Part shown: positions 59,036-64,000 of the stretch, piece after piece
How positions within the stretch are numbered: position 1 is the first letter of the stretch
Layout: every line of letters begins with the position of its first letter
Source: Allodiplogaster sudhausi
Taxonomy: Eukaryota; Nematoda; Chromadorea; Rhabditida; Diplogasteridae
Reading direction: 5' to 3'
Assembly: GCA_945643635.1 (NCBI GenBank)
Contig: CALZFC010000248.1
Coordinates: forward strand, 2,726,501-2,790,500
DNA length: 64,000 nucleotides
Notes under the pieces: model-generated
What the model was told of the DNA's origin: nothing
Databases searched by the model: none
Seen by the model: only the letters and a program-made list of their open reading frames with translations
Made by a program: the position numbers and the translations under genes

Positions 59036-59099
59036 ATGACGGAAATGATTCACTCGATTGCTTCTCTCATTCTTACAACTGTGGCAGGTTAGCAAAAAT

Positions 59100-59315
59100 A
59101 CTATTGGGAGCCGCACCGTCAGGTTGAACTGTTTATTTCATCATCTTTGAAAATAGTTCACCCTCATGCGACTATCGATAGTTCGGTTAAAGAGAACTAT
59201 GACGTGTGCGCCATAGTTCGGCGGCTATCCCCCCCCCCCTCCCCCACCTTGGCTGGGCCATGCCCACTCGCGTCCTCAGTCGCTTCTCCGGCCTTTCCAA
59301 CATTCCATCTTTAAA
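59100..59315. mobile_element. Short insertion related to the left end of the 8.2-kb element
   Basis: Intron 1 of E is about 350 bp, against about 158 bp in D. The extra part holds AATAGTTCACCCTCA, CTATCGATAGTTCGG, GAACTATGACG, a long C run and GCCCACTCGC, in the same order as 5635-5800 at the left end of the 8.2-kb element. It is probably a MITE-like derivative. Terminal repeats could not be defined. Confidence 0.6.
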
Positions 59316-62039
59316 ATATTGATGTAAGCTAATATTCAAGGATGTGATACAATGTTCTTTCTTCAATACATATTAGAAACTAATTTGTAAGAGGTAGTTT
59401 ATTTGTTGCACATTCTCCAGTGCCAATGCTCACTTTCAGCAACTGCGGTTGATACGACAACCACTGCTTCACCAACAACGACTACAACTCCTCTGCCACG
59501 TTACTGCTACTAATTTTAATGTGGAATGTTGAAAAATGTGTTAAATTCAATTTATTCCCCTTTAAGATGACTTACATATGAAACGTTTGCTAGCGCTAAT
59601 TAGATGATTGACCCATTTGACAATAATCTTACCCAACAAGTCTGCATTACATATATGTATACGCACCCACCTTTAAGCTTTATGTCCTGTGATTGCTTGA
59701 TGAAAATGTCCGCAATTTCTGCAGTATTCTGTACCACTCCGCCCGAGACGCCCGGCCCAGGCCCTGCCAATGAGTCGTGGAACTACGGCGCGTTCTACGG
59801 CACCTACGATCAGGGCTGCGATGCAACAAGCTGGGATCTCGTCTGCAGAACTGGCTTTATACGTTGTGTACGTCTTGCCCGAAATAACTATGGGAGAAAC
59901 AAGAATAACATGAACAGTGCTTTAAATTTGTTTGAAATCCGGTCCAGATTCATGAGTAACTGAGCAATGTAATAAATTAAATATTCAGGTACACCTGGGT
60001 AAGGTTGCTTATCGTATACGCCTGCTTTGCAAGAGAGAGGTTTGTTTTGATTGATCCATTTATTACAGTGTATATTAAGTACACATGCAGACCAGTTGAA
60101 AGAATAATGATAATAGTGAAACATAGAAAGTATATGCACCTTAACAATATTTTCTCTCAAAATATGGCATGTCAATGGCCCTCTAGGGCAACTGGTACAA
60201 CGATTGGCCACAGACTACGTGTACATGTGCAGTAATTAACGATCCGACCGTGTGGGGTTCGTTCGATATTTTTTGACTAGTTATTGATTAACACTATTAT
60301 TAACTACTTAATTCATTTTCTCAGCTGATCTCGGAACGTGCACCGAGTGCGCCGAGCAATTTCCATACAGTACCTGTCCCGAAGGTTACGTTGTTGACAC
60401 TAGCCTATGGATCTATGAGCAAACTCCGTGTAACACGTACCGTTGCGCATCGCCTGCGGTCATGCTTGTATGTTGATGTGTTTTTTTTCATTTTTACTTT
60501 TTTTTTATGGTCTATGTTTGTATGCGCATAAAGGAGCCATTCATCACTTATGCAGGTTTATGAGCATTCCAACTTCTGGCCGGATCCAATCCTATCAATG
60601 GAATGCTACCAAGCGGAATGCGAGAAGAGCCGCACGAATAACGGCACCGTTCTTTCGACTTCGGCTCGTGCAGCCTGCTGCGTCCCGAATAGTTTGTCTT
60701 CACAAATTATTTTATTTTATTTATTCATTTGTATGCGCAAGTAATAAAAGAAATCATATCAATATGCGCACATTTACGAGACACGAATTCACTTTCAGTG
60801 ACATCAACCACAACCACAACAACCACAACGACCTCATCGACGTTGCACATCACTCATGTGCATACTAAATACATAGACTCGGGAAAATTCAAATAGATTA
60901 AAGTAGATTTCTTGTTGCTCCTTTTAACAATAAGGTAAAAGATCCTGTGGCCTAACAAAAGCGATCTTGGTTAATTTATGATATTTTCCGTCTTAAACTC
61001 TGCATCGATTTAGATGTCTCGCAGCTACAAGTCGTCGCCAGCCTCGCGAACACGACAAAGAATGCGACACTTGAGGTTATAGATACCCTTTCATTAAAAT
61101 GCTTGAGAGGTATTACAGTAATGATGCCTTCCAAAAAGTCTTGTGCCGTATTATAAATAATTAATCATAATTGAGTAATGATCAGTACAGTAATCTTCAT
61201 ATCCTAGCTACTGTCCCGGAGTCACTCTTCGCCGGGCGTCTTCCGTGCGGCTTTTCCCTCTCTGCTCGCGCCACTCGGAGAGGAGCGGCTGAGGGAGATG
61301 AGCTGGAAGATCGAGGACATCATCGAGTATGCGGCATTTGGAAGGAGGGAGATCAACATCGGGTAAGAGGGTGAGAGAGAGAAAGAGAGAGATAGAGAGA
61401 ACATTAAAGACAGTGAGAGTGAGAGAGGGAAAGGGCATTGTTTATAAAAACAATCGTCAGAAGCATGGTGGCCAATACTCAAATAATTTTCATAAACTAA
61501 ATAAATATGTATCTAGTGACTGGTTTTCGAAGCACTTCGACGCGTCTCTCGGTAATTGTTTCACTATACATTCAAATGACTCTTTACGCGCTCGTCATAT
61601 TGGGCAACGAGGAGGTTAGACATGATTTTTTTTTATCTTTCGTTTAATCACATTTTCCAGCATGATAAAACGTGTTGTTTATTTAACCTTTTAGCTATAC
61701 TAATATATTTAACGTTGTAGCTATAATAATACTCTTTCTTAAAGAACTTCGAGTGAAACTTTTCGATGCCTCATGAAAGTCAGAGATGGATTGAAGTGAG
61801 CGGTGTCAACGTCTATATCGCGCCACGTTAGTGCACCGGTTTCTTCTTCTAGTCATTTCAACAAATGAGATGCATCATGATTTATATAATATCTTATTGT
61901 GGTAAAGAAGCACACATTCATTTTAATTTTTACTCTTGAGCCAGCCAACGAATAACGATGGAGTCGCCTCTGCATTCCTCGCTGGATGCGACAACCAGCC
62001 ACTTCAAAGTGAACAAGGTGCCCCTTCGAATACAGTAAC

Positions 62040-62240
62040 ATTGATAAAAAAAATGTTTACTTTTGTTTTTGAGGCAATTATGCAAAATGATTGTTATATT
62101 CGTGTTCCTCGTACTAATAAACCCCTGGAGTTTATTAATACGAGGAAAAATGTTTTGAAAAATGTTTTTACTGGAGCAAGAGTACCTGAATAGTACCGAT
62201 GAGACATATGTACAGAAAAGAATGTATCATTTAAAGAAAT
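62040..62240. repeat. Intron insertion with a 16-bp stem-loop in EGAS-E
   Basis: CCTCGTACTAATAAAC (62117-62132) pairs with GTTTATTAATACGAGG (62140-62155) with one mismatch, around a 7-base loop. The surrounding segment is extra compared with the short intron of copy D. Confidence 0.6.
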
Positions 62241-63492
62241 CAATGCGACTCCTGGGAAGTTGCGTTCATTCATCAGCTGAAGTTACCTCATTCTATGCAG
62301 GGGATGGCTACTCCATCGAAGTAATCAAATAAGTAAATCAAATTGTAAACCAAATAGGTAAATCAGTTAGTAAGATAATCAATCAATCAATAGTAAGATT
62401 TTTTATATTTTGAAACGCTGCTGTCGCTTTGTACGCATTCCTCGTGAAATCTTGTTCCAGAGCTGTTTTCGCTCGTGCCAACAAGACGTTATCTTCACTT
62501 CGTGCGGTTGCATGGATGCCAGCTTTCCGAAGCCGAGCACAGTTCTCGGCTGCAATTATGGAACTTGTAAAATAACTTGTATCAGATCAAAACTCTAAAT
62601 TTATATCTTTTAATAGTAATTATTGTAAATATTTTCTTTCTAAAAATTAATCTTATTAATAATATGAACAATAATGAAGGGTCGACGTGCGTGGCTGAAG
62701 CGACGGTGCGATTCGCAGAGAAAATGAGCGAATGCTTCTGTCCACCCGCTTGCCAGACCGAACACTTCCACGTTCTCTCATCGACAGTTAAGCAGCCAAC
62801 GAGGGTGACGTCATTCAATAGGAAGGAGAGAAAGAGAGGGATAGATAAGAAAGAAAGGAAGATATGAGAGAGATAAGATAGAGAGAGAAGAGATACGCAT
62901 TGAGCGAGTGAGGAGAGATACATATTGTTCTAGATAAATATGCAATTAATTGCAGCTAGCATGTGTGGATTCAACTCGAAACGATTCGTATAGGGCTTGC
63001 AACAAGACAAGCACGGTACGATTTTGAATTTTAGGGCGAAATATTAGTAGATATACATATATTTCCGTAGAATAGTTTGGAAAAATAATAAAAACAATAT
63101 TTTTCCTTAACTTTCTCATTAACAGAGTGAAGTCCATGTCTACCTGAGCAGCTGTAACGTTGCCTCCACTAAAGAGCACCACTGGAATTCGGTAGGAGAT
63201 TTTCTTCCTTACAAAATATACTATTAATGCCCTGTAGCAAGTGCTTGAACAATTACATAAGTATCTTAAGATACACGATTTGTCAATCAATTATCATTTG
63301 TCTTGGACATAAATCAATCCCAGATTTTTTGTATTCATTTGTATCTTTAATTATAAAATTTATTTTAAGCTTAGTACTCTGATCGGTGCGGCTGGTTCGT
63401 TTGGCGGTGTTTTGCTTGGACTTTCAATCTCATTCATCGCAGAAATTGTGCTCCTCCTCTTCCTTCTTTGCCAGACGAGTCAAGAAGACTGA

Positions 63493-64000
63493 GAGCTATT
63501 AGTCTTTGAGAATTTGTCGTATTCTTACAAAGGAATGTTTAGATTAATTTTTCATTGGTGTAATGTGCTGACTTTTAGATGCACTGATTTAATGCACAAC
63601 AGATCGTTTAAAGGTCAACATGGCTATATAATGACAATTTTCGTGGACAGTTATTACGCAAAAAAAATCATCGCTAGCATAAAGATAAATTCTATCTGCC
63701 AGTGGCTATAATGTTTAATTCAAAGACCAACTAATCAGCCGCATAAAATTTAAGATAAATCAAGGATGAATACGTTTAGATGAAAAATGGAACAACAGAC
63801 TCCTTCCAGATATTACAATACTAATATGCGTGAAGAAGTAATGGAGGTGAACGGAAATGGTAAGCAATGGAAAATTGAGAGGACAGAGAATAAATTTAGG
63901 GCATGCCAGGGTGGACGAGAGGAGAGAGGAAAAGAGGGAGAAAAATGGCTTGAGAAAAAGAGACAAGCCGATCACCGCAGGAGATGGTAGCCGAACTAGC
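63493..64000. other. Right end of window, no gene seen
   Basis: AT-rich, then purine-rich after 63840. Short frames only. Confidence 0.5.

Larger units (their letters stand above)
59036..63492 (+). pseudogene. EGAS-like DEG/ENaC channel E (inverted copy of D, probably disabled)
   Basis: Exons match D in length: 59036-59087 (52 nt), 59440-59499 (60), 59725-59867 (143), 60187-60256 (70), 60325-60467 (143), 60556-60691 (136), from 60799 (mucin-like exon cut short), from 61014, 61208-61362 (155), 61517-61614 (98). The next exon, 61745-61826, is 82 nt against 84 in A and D: two bases are missing in GTGAAACTTTTCGATG, so the frame shifts and meets TGA within a few codons. The EGF-like exon is absent. 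Later exons are preserved (SCFRSCQQDVIFTSCGCMDA at 62459; ECFCPPACQTE at 62730; last helix GGVLLGLSISFIAEIVLLLF, stop 63490). So the 3' part remains well conserved although the frame is broken, which fits recent inactivation or a base-call error. Confidence 0.75.

Overview
This is eukaryotic DNA, almost certainly from a nematode. Genes are split by many short introns with TTTCAG-type acceptors. The dominant gene family looks like the EGAS class of DEG/ENaC channels (EGF-like domain plus amiloride-sensitive channel domain), described in Caenorhabditis. The window is also crowded with (CT/GA)n microsatellites, fold-back DNA elements and retroelement remains. The species cannot be named from the sequence alone.

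Layout: the window is a rearranged array of EGAS-like genes. Copies A (2902-4715 plus 13915-15645), B (29212-33151), C (37504-43347) and D (52450-57066) lie on the minus strand. Copy E (59036-63492) lies on the plus strand, head to head with D. A single orphan exon lies near 36400-36553. The C and D models read: cleavable or anchoring N-terminal hydrophobic segment, Cys-rich exons with a TTCTCA motif, a Ser/Thr-rich mucin-like exon, one EGF-like module, then the DEG/ENaC extracellular part (GNCFTIN, Cys-rich exons) and one C-terminal membrane helix with the G-x-S signature. No conventional TM1 exon was found. Several copies show damage: B has a nonsense codon, E has a 2-nt deletion and lacks the EGF exon, and C carries GIT in place of GLS.

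The most striking object is a candidate 8,225-bp insertion (5561-13785) in one intron of EGAS-A. It has 18-bp near-perfect terminal inverted repeats, subterminal CCGAACTAT repeats at both ends, and an empty-site sequence still readable in the paralogous introns. It carries a decayed, intron-split ubiquitin locus (minus) and an unrecognised multi-exon gene (plus) that contains an exact-looking 827-bp tandem duplication. A ~200-bp relative of its left end sits in intron 1 of EGAS-E.

Other mobile DNA: a decayed Ty3/gypsy-type retrotransposon on the minus strand (about 18.3-23.2 kb), two adjacent large fold-back elements bounded by TTAA (24177-25895 and 26204-28110), a 5'-truncated non-LTR retrotransposon (about 34.95-36.18 kb), a Tc1/mariner-like terminus near 28599, and a ~75-bp palindromic repeat at four or five sites. 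Between C and D lies a plus-strand block of unrecognised exons (45.5-48.1 kb) followed by exons with F-box-like segments (48.4-50.4 kb).

All exon limits were read by eye from splice signals, reading phase and comparison between the paralogous copies in the window. No database search was possible.
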